A stretch of 39,632 nt of DNA from Chloroflexota bacterium (GTDB lineage Bacteria; Chloroflexota; Anaerolineae; CG2-30-64-16), in the NCBI GenBank assembly GCA_026389845.1, contig JAPLHB010000226.1, positions 1 to 39,632 on the forward strand, written 5' to 3'. The notes beneath the pieces were generated by a model, which saw only the letters and a program-made list of their open reading frames with translations, was not told where the DNA came from and did not search any database. A program made the position numbers and the translations under genes. Shown here in pieces: positions 27,180 through 35,456 of this stretch (its first letter is position 1; each line of letters opens with the position of its first letter).

Positions 27180-30020
27180 TCACCCCTTCACCCGCTGCTG
27201 CAGCTCATACAGCTTGTTCAGCGCGGCCAGCGGGCTGAGGCTGTTCACGTCCAGCGACCGCAGCTCGACGATGATCGGGTCCTCGCGGGAAAAGAGCGAC
27301 AGTTGGTGGAGAGTCGTCGGGGCCACCGAGCGCCGCGGGCCGGCCGCGCCCGAGGCTTCCAGGTCGGCCAGGATCTCCTGGGCGCGGGCGACGACCGGCT
27401 TGGGCAGTCCGGCCAGTTGGGCCACGTGGACGCCGTAGGAGCGGTCGGCCGCGCCGGGGACGACCTTGTGCAGAAAGACGACCGCGTCCCCCTGCTCGGC
27501 CACGGCCACGTTGAAGTTGACCACATGCGGCAGCCGCTCGGCCAGATCGGTCAGCTCGTGATAGTGCGTAGCGAAGAGGGTCTTGGCGCGCAGGCCGGGG
27601 TGGTTGTGGATGTACTCCACCACTGCCCAGGCAATCGCCAGCCCGTCGTAGGTGCTCGTCCCCCGGCCGATCTCGTCCAGGATCAGCAGCGAGCGGTTCG
27701 TCGCATGGTGCAGGATGTTGGCGGTCTCGACCATCTCCACCATAAAGGTGCTCTGCCCGCGCGCGATCTCGTCCGATGCGCCGATGCGGGTGAAGATGCG
27801 ATCCACCAGCCCGATCCGCGCGGAGTCGGCCGGCACGTAGGCGCCGATTTGGGCCAGCAGGACGATGTGGGCGACCTGCCGCAGATAGGAGCTTTTGCCG
27901 GACATGTTCGGGCCGGTCAGGATGACGATGGCCTGCTCGGACGACAGATACGCGTCGTTCGGGGTGAATGGCTCGCCGGTGTGGAGCTTCTCCACCACCG
28001 GATGCCGGCCGGCCTTGATGTCAATCACGCGGTCGTCGGCCAGAGTGGGGCGGACGTAGCGGTTGGCCTCCGCCACCTCGGCCAGGCTGGCGAAGACGTC
28101 CAGCTCGGCCACCGCGGCCGCAGCCGCCAGCAGTCGGGGCGCAGCGGCTGCGATCTGGGCCAGCACTTGCCGGTAGAGCTGCCCCTCCAGCTCCAGGATG
28201 CGCTCCTCCGCGTTGAGGACGAGCGCCTCGTATTCCTTCAGCTCCGGCGTGATGTATCGCTCGGCGTTGACCAGCGTTTGCTTGCGGATGTAGTCCGCGG
28301 GCACGAGCGCCGCGTTGGCGGTTGTCACCTCGATGTAGTAGCCGAAGACCTTGTTGTAGCCCACCTTCAGCGACCGGATGCCGGTGCGCTGCCGCTCCAC
28401 CGTTTCCAGGTTGGCGATCCACTCCCTGGCGTCGCGGATCGCGATGTGGATGCCGTCCAACTCGGCCGAGAAGCCGGGGCGGATGACGCCGGTGGTGTTG
28501 AGCGTGGCCGGCGGCTCGTCCGCGAGGGCCTGGGCGAGGAGCGCGGCGATGTCGGGGCAGGGGTTGAGATGTACTGCGTATTGCGTATTGCGTACTGCCG
28601 CATCCTGAACGTCTGCGCCGCTCCCCTGACTCCTGCCTCCTGCCTCCTGCCTCCTGCCTCCTGCCCCCTGTCCCCTGATCTTCTCCACCCGCGCCAACCC
28701 CTCCCGAACCCCCACCAGGTCGCGCGGGAGGGCGATACCCTGGACCGCGCGATTGGTCCAGCGTTCCAGATCACCCAGGCCGCGGAGGAGGCCGCGCAGC
28801 TCGGTGCGCAGCGGTGCATCCGCGTGCCAGGCAGTCACCGCGTCGAGCCGGCGGTTGAGCGCGGCCACGTCGAGGAGTGGCTGGTTGAGCCAGCGGCGCA
28901 GCAGCCGGCCGCCCATGGGGGTCAGCGTGACGTCAAGCACGCCGAGCAGCGAGCCTTGCACTGTGCCGCCGCGGATGCTCTCGATCAGCTCCAGGTTGCG
29001 GCGGGTGGCCTCGTCGAGCAGCATGTACTCGCTGATGTCGTAGGTGCGCAGCCCTGCGATCTGGGCGACGTTGTCCCGTTGTGTCTCGCACAGGTATTGG
29101 ATCAGCGCGCCCGCGGCTCGCACGGCCAGCGGTTTCTCGGCGCAGCCGTAGCCGTCCAGCGAGGCAGCGCGAAAATGCTCCAGCAGCGCCTGGCGAGCGG
29201 TGGACTCTTCGAAGCGCCAGGCGGCGTAGGGGGTGACGTGGTAGGGCTGCAACCATGAGGGGATTGTGTCGGAGGGCGGGGTGCGTGCTGCGTGGTGCGT
29301 GGTGCGTGCTTCGTCGTCCGTCGTTCGTCCAGCCCACCGCGGATCCTTTGCCGGCCACAGCAGCTCAGCCGGGGCGAGACGCCCCAGTTCCTCGGCGACG
29401 CGGCGCTGGACGTCGGCGCCGTCGCTGATCTCTGTCGTGGCGAATTCGCCGGTGGAGATGTCGGCGTAGGCCAGGCCCGCGGCCCCCCCAGCCCCCCGAC
29501 TGCGGGGGGAGTCAGATTCCCCCCAGGTTTGGGAGGGTGGAGGGGCGCCAGATTCCCTCCAGGTTTGGGAGGGTGGAGGGGCGCCAGATTCCCCCCAGGA
29601 TTGGGGGGGCAGGGGGGCGCCATCAAACACCAGTGCAGCCAGGTAGTTGTTGCGCTTTTCGGGCAACAGCCCCGGCTCGACCAACGTGCCGGGCGTGACG
29701 ACGCGGCGGACGACGCGCGGGACGAGCTTCTCGCCCTTCGGCGGCTCGTTGCCGATCTGCTCCGCGATGGCGACCTTGTAGCCGGCGTTGATCAGCTTGG
29801 CGATGTAGCCGTCCACCGCGTGATAGGGCACGCCCGCCAGCGGCACGCGCTCGTCCGCGCCGACCGGGCGCGAGGTCAGGACGACGTCGCAGACTGATGA
29901 GACGATCACCGCGTCGTCGTCGAAGGTCTCGTAGAAATCGCCCAACCGGAAGAGCAGGATGATGTCGGGATACTGCTTTTTGATCGCCAGATACTGGCTG
30001 CGCATGGGGGTGGTGGTCAT
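27180..30020 (-). CDS. mutS: DNA mismatch repair protein MutS with three in-frame insertions
   Basis: MutS recognises mismatches and recruits MutL. The mismatch-reading motif FYETF is in LLFRLGDFYETFDDDA near the N-terminus; the ATPase has Walker A LTGPNMSGKSSYLRQVA (about 702), Walker B LLILDEIGRGTSTYDGLAIAWA and the ATHYHEL motif. At 946 residues it is 70-90 longer than usual. Three low-complexity inserts account for this: about 132-177 (PPPSQTWRESGAPPPSQTWG), about 230-253 (RRTTDDEARTTHHAARTPP) and about 447-487 (GQGAGGRRQEAGGRSQGSGA, then QDAAVRNTQYAVHL). All are encoded by tandem repeats, keep frame and avoid the ATPase core. The ATG lies about 55 bases from a clear promoter. No mutL is present in the window. 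Confidence 0.97.
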   Translation of the reverse strand: MTTTPMRSQYLAIKKQYPDIILLFRLGDFYETFDDDAVIVSSVCDVVLTSRPVGADERVPLAGVPYHAVDGYIAKLINAGYKVAIAEQIGNEPPKGEKLVPRVVRRVVTPGTLVEPGLLPEKRNNYLAALVFDGAPLPPQSWGESGAPPPSQTWRESGAPPPSQTWGESDSPRSRGAGGAAGLAYADISTGEFATTEISDGADVQRRVAEELGRLAPAELLWPAKDPRWAGRTTDDEARTTHHAARTPPSDTIPSWLQPYHVTPYAAWRFEESTARQALLEHFRAASLDGYGCAEKPLAVRAAGALIQYLCETQRDNVAQIAGLRTYDISEYMLLDEATRRNLELIESIRGGTVQGSLLGVLDVTLTPMGGRLLRRWLNQPLLDVAALNRRLDAVTAWHADAPLRTELRGLLRGLGDLERWTNRAVQGIALPRDLVGVREGLARVEKIRGQGAGGRRQEAGGRSQGSGADVQDAAVRNTQYAVHLNPCPDIAALLAQALADEPPATLNTTGVIRPGFSAELDGIHIAIRDAREWIANLETVERQRTGIRSLKVGYNKVFGYYIEVTTANAALVPADYIRKQTLVNAERYITPELKEYEALVLNAEERILELEGQLYRQVLAQIAAAAPRLLAAAAAVAELDVFASLAEVAEANRYVRPTLADDRVIDIKAGRHPVVEKLHTGEPFTPNDAYLSSEQAIVILTGPNMSGKSSYLRQVAHIVLLAQIGAYVPADSARIGLVDRIFTRIGASDEIARGQSTFMVEMVETANILHHATNRSLLILDEIGRGTSTYDGLAIAWAVVEYIHNHPGLRAKTLFATHYHELTDLAERLPHVVNFNVAVAEQGDAVVFLHKVVPGAADRSYGVHVAQLAGLPKPVVARAQEILADLEASGAAGPRRSVAPTTLHQLSLFSREDPIIVELRSLDVNSLSPLAALNKLYELQQRVKG
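28571..28677. repeat. Two heptamer arrays inside mutS
   Basis: ACTGCGT/ATTGCGT units (about 28571-28600) and eight CCTG-ending heptamers (28622-28677: TCCCCTG, ACTCCTG, four CCTCCTG, CCCCCTG, TCCCCTG). The second family is the same as in uvrA at 6541-6617. Confidence 0.93.
29281..29329. repeat. Seven heptamers inside mutS
   Basis: GTGCGTG, CTGCGTG, GTGCGTG, GTGCGTG, CTTCGTC, GTCCGTC, GTTCGTC in direct succession. They encode the second MutS insert and merge two heptamer families also found in uvrA and tex. Confidence 0.9.
29480..29625. repeat. GC-rich repeat block inside mutS shared with the giant protease
   Basis: Starts with CCCCCCGACTGCGGGGGGA and continues with three copies of a unit of about 36-39 bases containing CCCCCAGGTTTGGGAGGGTG. 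It encodes APPPSQTWRESG-type repeats and ends in SPRSRGAGGA, the same peptide as at 15274-15306. Confidence 0.92.
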
Positions 30021-30076
30021 AGGTGAATCCAGGGATCGGGAATGGGTAGATTGGTAGATCGGGACATCGGTCAGCC

Positions 30077-30105
30077 ATTATACACCGGAACGGTGCGTTG
30101 GACAA
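30077..30105 (-). promoter_or_regulatory. mutS promoter
   Basis: On the minus strand TTGTCC (30105-30100), a 17-base spacer, then a perfect TATAAT (30082-30077). It lies about 55 bases upstream of the mutS ATG and back to back with the promoter of the divergent gene. Confidence 0.7.
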
Positions 30106-30154
30106 CGAAAGCAAATGGCCGCATCGGGAACGGGCGTTGTGTAATCGAAGTCAC

Positions 30155-30183
30155 TTTTGAATTCTGACAGGGTGCGTTATAAT
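30155..30183 (+). promoter_or_regulatory. Promoter of the secreted protein gene
   Basis: A perfect -10 TATAAT at 30178-30183. The -35 is weaker: TTTTGA (30155-30160) at 17 bases, or TTGAAT (30157-30162) at 15. The leader to the ATG at 30320 is about 130 bases. Confidence 0.6.
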
Positions 30184-30319
30184 AGTGTACGGCGCGTTTG
30201 TGCGTGACTTGTGGGATGCGCCAGCCTCCCACCGCCTCGGACGACCGGTGGCAGAAACCGCTTCGCCGCGAGTGCAACCTTTTCCCTATTCTGGTTGGCC
30301 CATGAGGAGGAGCCAAAAC

Positions 30320-32029
30320 ATGACAGGCAATCGCAGTTGGATTCGGTTTGCAGCAGGGATGCTGATCCTGGCGCTGCTGCTCGCGGGTGTGTGGGTTCTT
30401 GCGCGTGACCGTTTCGCGGTAGAACCTGAAGAAGGCGTTGCGGGCCTGGCCGCGCCGAGCGGCGTCACCCGCGCCGAAGGCCCGGGTTCGGACGCGGTGG
30501 TTGCCGAGCTGAAAGGCCCCATCGCGATCGTCACGGTGATGTCGGAGAAGAACGATGTGACGCCGCCGCTGACTGAAATGAAGCTGCTCCCGCCCGAGCC
30601 GAAGGTCAAAGGCGAGGAAAAGGAGCAGAGGAATCCGCCGCTGCCGCTCCGCGGTCACGTGGATGAAGAGGACCTGGTGGTGCAGCTTGCAGAAACCGGC
30701 GCCGCCGGCGTTGCGCCCGCCATTCCCGCGCCGTCGCTCACTTTCGAGGGGATCAGCTTCAACAGCAGTAGCTGCAACTGTGCGCCGCCCGATCCCAACG
30801 GCGACGTCGGCCTCACCCATTACGTGCAGACCGTGAACGTGGCGTTCGCCATCTACAACAAGGCCGGCACGAAGCTCTACGGCCCGGCCGCGATCAAGAC
30901 GATCTGGCAGGGGTTCGGCGGCGCGTGCGAGACCCGCAACGACGGCGACCCGATCCTGCTCTATGATTCGATAGCCGATCGCTGGCTGATCAGCCAGTTT
31001 ACGGCCGCTTCGCCCTACTACGAGTGCGTCGCGATCTCGCAGACCGGCGATCCGACCGGCGCGTGGTATCGCTACGCCTTCCAGCTCAGCACGAAGGACT
31101 TCCCCGACTACCCCAAGTTCGGCGTCTGGCCCGATGGCTATTACATGAGCGTCAACTGGTTCGTCAACGCATCCAGCTACGGCGGCCCGCGGCCCTACGT
31201 GTTCGACCGCGCCAAGATGCTCGCGGGGCAGCCGGCCAGCTTCCAGACGACGAGCGCCGCGCTGGGCAGCAGCGTCAACCCGATCATGCCCTCGGATATC
31301 GACGGCGCGACGTTGCCGCCCTCCGGCCAGCCGAACGTCTTCCTGGGCTTCGGCAGCACGCTCAATCTCTACAAGTTCGCCGTCAACTGGACTACTCCCT
31401 CGTCCACCACCTGGACCAAGTCCGCGTCGGTGACGTCGGCCGGCTTTACGCAGCTCTGCGGGACCACCCGCAACTGCATCGCGCAACAAGGCACGAGTCA
31501 GAAGCTCGACGGCATCGGCGACCGGCTGATGAACCGGCTGGTCTACCGCAACATGGGGACGTACCAGTCGCTGCTGGCGTCGTTCAACGTCAACGCAGGG
31601 ACGAAGGCCAAGGCGCGCGCGGGCGTCCGCTGGCTCGAAATCCGCAATCCGGCCGGCACGCCAACCATCTACCAGCAGGGCACGTACGCGCCCAGCGACA
31701 CCTTGAACCGCTGGATGGGCAGCATCGCGATGGACAAGGTGGGCAACATCGCGCTCGGCTACAGCGGCTCCAGCAGCACCGCCTATCCCTCTATCCGCTA
31801 CACCGCGCGCCTGGCGACCGATCCGCTCGGCACGATGGGCCAGGGCGAAGGCGTGATCTACCAGGGCACCGGCTCGCAATCCGGCGTCAATCGGTGGGGC
31901 GACTACTCGAACCTCTCGGTTGACCCGGCCGACAACTGCACGTTCTGGTACACCACCGAGTACAACAACAGCTTCAACTGGTACTGGGGCACCAAGATCG
32001 GCTCGTTCAAGCTGGCTAACTGCCAGTAG
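30320..32029 (+). CDS. Secreted protein of a widespread uncharacterised family
   Basis: A 569-residue exported protein with an N-terminal signal anchor (WIRFAAGMLILALLLAGVWVLA, residues 7-28), a Pro/Glu-rich spacer and one large beta-rich domain. Recurrent family phrases are visible: PDPNGDVGLTHYVQTVN, GDPILLYDSIADRWLISQF, DFPDYPKFGVWPDGYYMS, GDRLMNRLVYRNMGTYQSLL, NRWMGSIAMDKVGNIALGYS and NRWGDYSNLSVDPADNCTFWYT. I recognise these from many secreted proteins in myxobacteria, actinobacteria and others, but know no assigned function. The pattern suggests a beta-propeller-like fold. The ATG at 30320 is chosen over upstream in-frame starts (30185, 30302) because AGGAGG (30305-30310) sits 9 bases before it. 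It is the only convincing long plus-strand gene outside the left accessory patch. Confidence 0.88.
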   Translation: MTGNRSWIRFAAGMLILALLLAGVWVLARDRFAVEPEEGVAGLAAPSGVTRAEGPGSDAVVAELKGPIAIVTVMSEKNDVTPPLTEMKLLPPEPKVKGEEKEQRNPPLPLRGHVDEEDLVVQLAETGAAGVAPAIPAPSLTFEGISFNSSSCNCAPPDPNGDVGLTHYVQTVNVAFAIYNKAGTKLYGPAAIKTIWQGFGGACETRNDGDPILLYDSIADRWLISQFTAASPYYECVAISQTGDPTGAWYRYAFQLSTKDFPDYPKFGVWPDGYYMSVNWFVNASSYGGPRPYVFDRAKMLAGQPASFQTTSAALGSSVNPIMPSDIDGATLPPSGQPNVFLGFGSTLNLYKFAVNWTTPSSTTWTKSASVTSAGFTQLCGTTRNCIAQQGTSQKLDGIGDRLMNRLVYRNMGTYQSLLASFNVNAGTKAKARAGVRWLEIRNPAGTPTIYQQGTYAPSDTLNRWMGSIAMDKVGNIALGYSGSSSTAYPSIRYTARLATDPLGTMGQGEGVIYQGTGSQSGVNRWGDYSNLSVDPADNCTFWYTTEYNNSFNWYWGTKIGSFKLANCQ

Positions 32030-32050
32030 ACGTTGCATCTCTATCAACCA

Positions 32051-32083
32051 AATCGGCCATCCGGGGGTTCCGGATGGCCGATT
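32051..32083. terminator. Strong hairpin between convergent genes, likely bidirectional terminator
   Basis: A perfect 14-base-pair stem (AATCGGCCATCCGG with its complement), loop GGGTT, 21 bases after the plus-strand stop. A T-rich run follows more loosely. The beta-helix gene converges from the other side, ending at 32189. Confidence 0.8.
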
Positions 32084-32188
32084 GCATAGCCAGTTGGTTT
32101 GTTTTGCCAGGGACTCGTCAGAAACGACTTCCCGTTCTACACCGGATTCCTCATGTTCACCACGGAGGCCAAGAGCTCACGTAGGGTG

Positions 32189-35125
32189 TCACTGTATCAC
32201 CGCCGGCAGCCACAGCCACGTGGTCGGCATCTGCACGCTGACCGCTGCCAGCGGCGTCTCGACCCCCGCCAGATCCACAGCCGACACGCGATACCAGTAC
32301 GCCGCGCCGCGGCGCGCCGTCGCGTCAGTCCACCGATAACTGTAGCCTGCGGACGATCCTGGCGCCTGACTGGCGATCATCTGCGCGTTCAGGCGGACCC
32401 ACGTGCCGCCGGGCCCTGCCGCCCGCTGCACGAAGTACCCCAACGCAGCCAACTCGTTCGTGGTCTCCCACGCGATCACCGCGCCGGCCGGCGTCGCAGT
32501 CCCCTGCAGCACTTCCAGCGGCACAGCCAAGGGCGCGTCATTGCCCACTGCCCAATCGGAAAAGTGGGTGATGGTCCGCGAGATGGTGCCGTCGCCGTTG
32601 TCGCTGCCGCCACAATCCCAACCACCCAATGTGCCGGAATAGAAGCACAACTGCGGTTCGGCAAGACCGCCGGTGGGCGCGGTCATCGTCGCGGCAAAGC
32701 CTGTGGCCGCTGACCCGGCGGCATCACGCGCCGCGATTTGCCAGAAGTGGTCGGCGCCCACGCCGTGCCCGACGACGCCGGTGGCGTGGGCCTGGGCACG
32801 CGGGAAGTAGACGCCGGCTGCGCAACTGATATCGCCCAGGTTACTGAAGTTGAGCGTGACGGCCGGGCTGCCGAAGGTATAGTTCACGCCGGTGGAGAGG
32901 CCGCATTGCTGCAGCACTTCGTCGTAGCCGATGTCGTAGCCTGGCCCCTGCGGCCGGCTGTCACCATCATAGTCGGTGGTGATGCCCGCAGCCACCCCGG
33001 CATCCACCGCGGCCGAGTCCGCGCCGAGATGGTAGTCACCGTTGGCCGGGTCCACGAAGAGCGGATCGCCGGTCACGGACGCGTTTTCATTCACCGTGCC
33101 GCTCGTGTTCGCGGTGTTGCCGTTGAACAGCGTGTTCCAGGTCGTGACTGTGCCGGCTACCTGCTGGATGCCAACGGTGTAGCTGGCGATAAGGGTGTTC
33201 GTGATATCGGTTGTCACGCCGCTTGTGCCGCCAACATAGATGGCTTGCCCCGCGCCCAGTGATGGGCTGCCGATGGTGGTGTGGAGAATCGCGGCGGTGC
33301 GGCCAGTACTGTTGGCGGTGAGATACAACGCGGCCCCGTTCGTGGTGGCGCTGTTGCCGCCAAACACGCTGTTGACCACCCGACTGTTACCCGCGCCGAT
33401 CCCACTGCCATAAAGCCCACCGCCGTTGGTGGCGGCGTTGTCAATGAACAGCGTGTTGGTCAGCGTCACCGGGTAGCTGGCGTACAGCCCGCCGCCAGCG
33501 CCGCTGAGGGCGGTGTTGCTGGTGAATTGCGCGCCGGTGAGCGTTGCCGCACGACCGGCATACAGCCCGCCGCCGTTTAGGCTAGACGTGTTGCTCATGA
33601 CACGGGTGTCAACCAGCGTCACCGGACCGGCCGCATATAGCCCGCCGCCACTGCTGCCGGCGGTCATGATCTTCGCTTGGGCCACTTGCTCGGCAGGGAT
33701 TGCCAAATCCCTGCTGGCCGAACTGAAGATCAACGCCCCGCCGGCCTTGTTACCGATGAACTCCGCGCCTGTCACCGACACTACCGCTGAACTACTGTTG
33801 GCATACAGCCCGCCGCCAGAGCCAATGGCAGCGTTGCTGATGAATTGTGTGCCGGTCACCGTCGCTGTACTGGCGACATACAGCCCGCCGCCAGTGCCGG
33901 TGGTGCTATTGCCCGTGAACTGGGTGTCGGTTAGCGCCGCCGTACTGCTGGCGTACAGTCCACCGCCACTTGTAGCGGTGTTACTGATGAAGTCCGTGCC
34001 CGCCACCGTCGCTGTACTGGCGGCGTACAGCCCACCGCCGGTGCTGGAGGAGCTGTTCCCCGTGAACGTGCCGTTGGTCACCGTCAGTCCCGCCCCAGCA
34101 TACAGACCGCCGCCGCTGCCGTTGGTGGCGCGGTTGCCCGTGAACTCGGCGTCGGTCAGCGTCGCCACGCCATAAATGCGCGCGCCGCCGCCGGTGCCGC
34201 CTGAGGTGTTGCTGATGAACTGCGTGCCATTCACCATTGCCGCACCGGCGAAAGATACCCCGCCGCCGTAGCTGATGGTGGCAATGTTGCGTTCAAAGCG
34301 CCCCCCGGACAGCGTCATCGTCCCCGGAGTTGCGGGGTTACTAAACACCCCGCCACCTCTATATGTCGCTGAATTGCTGATGAACTGCGTATTGGTAAGC
34401 CATACATTCGCCTCGAGCGTTATCCCGCCGCCAGCATAGGCTGTATTGCTGATGAAGGTCGTACCCGAGATGGTCACATTCGGCTGGGACCCGGTAATCG
34501 CATTGCTGCGAATCGCGCCGCCTTCGCCGGACGCCGCGGGCGCTCGATTATTCTCGAACCGGCCGCCCGTCACCCGCAACTCGCCCAGTACGCGCACCCC
34601 GCCGCCGTCATAGTCACCGCTGGCGGCCGCCACCGTGTTGCTCAGCACATTGACGTTGGTCAGCGTCAACGTGCCACTGACGTATAGGCCGCCGCCGCTT
34701 TCGATGATGACATAGCCGTTCTGGATGGTCAGGTTAGCGAAGGTGGCGCTCGTGGCCGTGACGCTGAAGACGCGCCCGGTGTTGCTGCCATCCACAAAGG
34801 TGCTGTCCGCGCCCGCGCCGCTGAAGGTGAGCGCCTTGCTGCCCACGATCACGTGCTCGGCATACGTTCCGGCGGCGATGTTGATGGGGTCGCCAGTCAG
34901 CGCCACGCCGACCGCAAAAGCGATCGTTCGGCACGGCGCGGCCACGTTCGTACAAGCGCCGCCATCCGCACCGGTCGTGGCCACGTACCGCGGGCCGCCG
35001 CCCCCGGTAGCGTATGCCGCCGGCGCGCTGGCAAGGAACAGCGTCAGCGCGAGCGCGCTCACGAACACCGCGCCGATCAACAAGGACGCGGCCAAACGCA
35101 TCGGACGAGAAGCGGCTGTGTTCAT
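32189..35125 (-). CDS. Secreted right-handed beta-helix surface protein
   Basis: A 978-residue exported protein: signal peptide (about 1-40, ending PAAYA). A pectate-lyase-like parallel beta-helix follows, built from roughly 20-24-residue rungs of the pattern GGGLYA-T-T-TQF-SN (about 55-640). Then come a linker with a DPLFVDPANGDYHLG motif common to such helices, a beta domain, an FN3-like domain (about 885-965) and the C-terminal WLWLPAVIQ. Polymorphic-membrane-protein-like helices of this type serve as adhesins or sugar-binding proteins; no catalytic residues are recognised. GGAGG lies 7 bases before the ATG. One rung is interrupted by an in-frame segment (about residues 460-490, SASRDLAIPAEQVAQAKI) encoded around a small palindrome. 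Confidence 0.9.
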   Translation of the reverse strand: MNTAASRPMRLAASLLIGAVFVSALALTLFLASAPAAYATGGGGPRYVATTGADGGACTNVAAPCRTIAFAVGVALTGDPINIAAGTYAEHVIVGSKALTFSGAGADSTFVDGSNTGRVFSVTATSATFANLTIQNGYVIIESGGGLYVSGTLTLTNVNVLSNTVAAASGDYDGGGVRVLGELRVTGGRFENNRAPAASGEGGAIRSNAITGSQPNVTISGTTFISNTAYAGGGITLEANVWLTNTQFISNSATYRGGGVFSNPATPGTMTLSGGRFERNIATISYGGGVSFAGAAMVNGTQFISNTSGGTGGGARIYGVATLTDAEFTGNRATNGSGGGLYAGAGLTVTNGTFTGNSSSSTGGGLYAASTATVAGTDFISNTATSGGGLYASSTAALTDTQFTGNSTTGTGGGLYVASTATVTGTQFISNAAIGSGGGLYANSSSAVVSVTGAEFIGNKAGGALIFSSASRDLAIPAEQVAQAKIMTAGSSGGGLYAAGPVTLVDTRVMSNTSSLNGGGLYAGRAATLTGAQFTSNTALSGAGGGLYASYPVTLTNTLFIDNAATNGGGLYGSGIGAGNSRVVNSVFGGNSATTNGAALYLTANSTGRTAAILHTTIGSPSLGAGQAIYVGGTSGVTTDITNTLIASYTVGIQQVAGTVTTWNTLFNGNTANTSGTVNENASVTGDPLFVDPANGDYHLGADSAAVDAGVAAGITTDYDGDSRPQGPGYDIGYDEVLQQCGLSTGVNYTFGSPAVTLNFSNLGDISCAAGVYFPRAQAHATGVVGHGVGADHFWQIAARDAAGSAATGFAATMTAPTGGLAEPQLCFYSGTLGGWDCGGSDNGDGTISRTITHFSDWAVGNDAPLAVPLEVLQGTATPAGAVIAWETTNELAALGYFVQRAAGPGGTWVRLNAQMIASQAPGSSAGYSYRWTDATARRGAAYWYRVSAVDLAGVETPLAAVSVQMPTTWLWLPAVIQ
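33693..33714. repeat. Small palindrome inside the beta-helix gene
   Basis: GCAGGGATT and AATCCCTGC pair around a four-base centre. The surrounding 90 or so bases break the beta-helix repeat, so this looks like another in-frame repeat insertion. Confidence 0.6.
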
Positions 35126-35214
35126 TGCGATCCTCCGAACGGCTGGGCTTTGGTGTTTTTGCGACTACGTTAACATCGTGCTCCTGTCAGGAAGTCACGC
35201 CAACAGGAGCCAGC

Positions 35215-35268
35215 ATGATCCGAATCGAGTTCACGCCTGCCGCGCTCGGCATTCCTGAGTATCAGTAG
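35215..35268 (+). pseudogene. Possible 5' remnant of an IS630-type transposase
   Basis: An ATG with a nearby AGGAG opens MIRIEFTPAALGIPEYQ and stops after 17 codons. The first seven residues resemble the start of many IS630-family transposases. The reading frame stops at the left end of the palindromic element at 35263. The ribosome site lies in a hairpin (GCTCCTGT 35180-35187, ACAGGAGC 35203-35210). Evidence is thin. Confidence 0.3.
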
Positions 35269-35353
35269 ATCGCAGTTTCCTTGCAGAGGCGGCTCCCATG
35301 CCGCCGGCCCGCAGGCGTGGGAGCCTGCTCTGCTGTCAAATCGTGATCTACTG
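35263..35353. mobile_element. 91-base MITE-like element with possible target duplication
   Basis: Ends CAGTAGATC and GATCTACTG are perfect 9-base inverted repeats, with partly matching bases inside. The centre is a second hairpin (CAGAGGCGGCTCCCATGCC against GGCGTGGGAGCCTGCTCTG). AGTAT flanks both sides (35258-35262 and 35354-35358), which reads as a 5-base target duplication; a TA duplication typical of IS630 relatives is an alternative reading. The rest of the gap (35359-35456) shows nothing I can support. Confidence 0.75.
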
Positions 35354-35456
35354 AGTATACCTTCACCGACGACACTCTATCACGGCGGAGAGCGTGTGTC
35401 ATGATCCATAGGTAACCGCTTATCGTCATGGTCACGGACTCGTGGAGTTACGTTCG

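Noticed and set aside
26646..29258. Long plus-strand open frame (870 codons) crossing the RAYT and mutS genes
   Set aside because: It spans two well-supported genes and the REP cluster antisense and has no motifs of its own.
30071..32047. Long minus-strand open frame (658 codons) opposite the secreted protein gene
   Set aside because: Composition is Arg/Ala/Val-rich without domain motifs. The plus strand has a signal anchor, a ribosome site, a promoter and recognisable family motifs.
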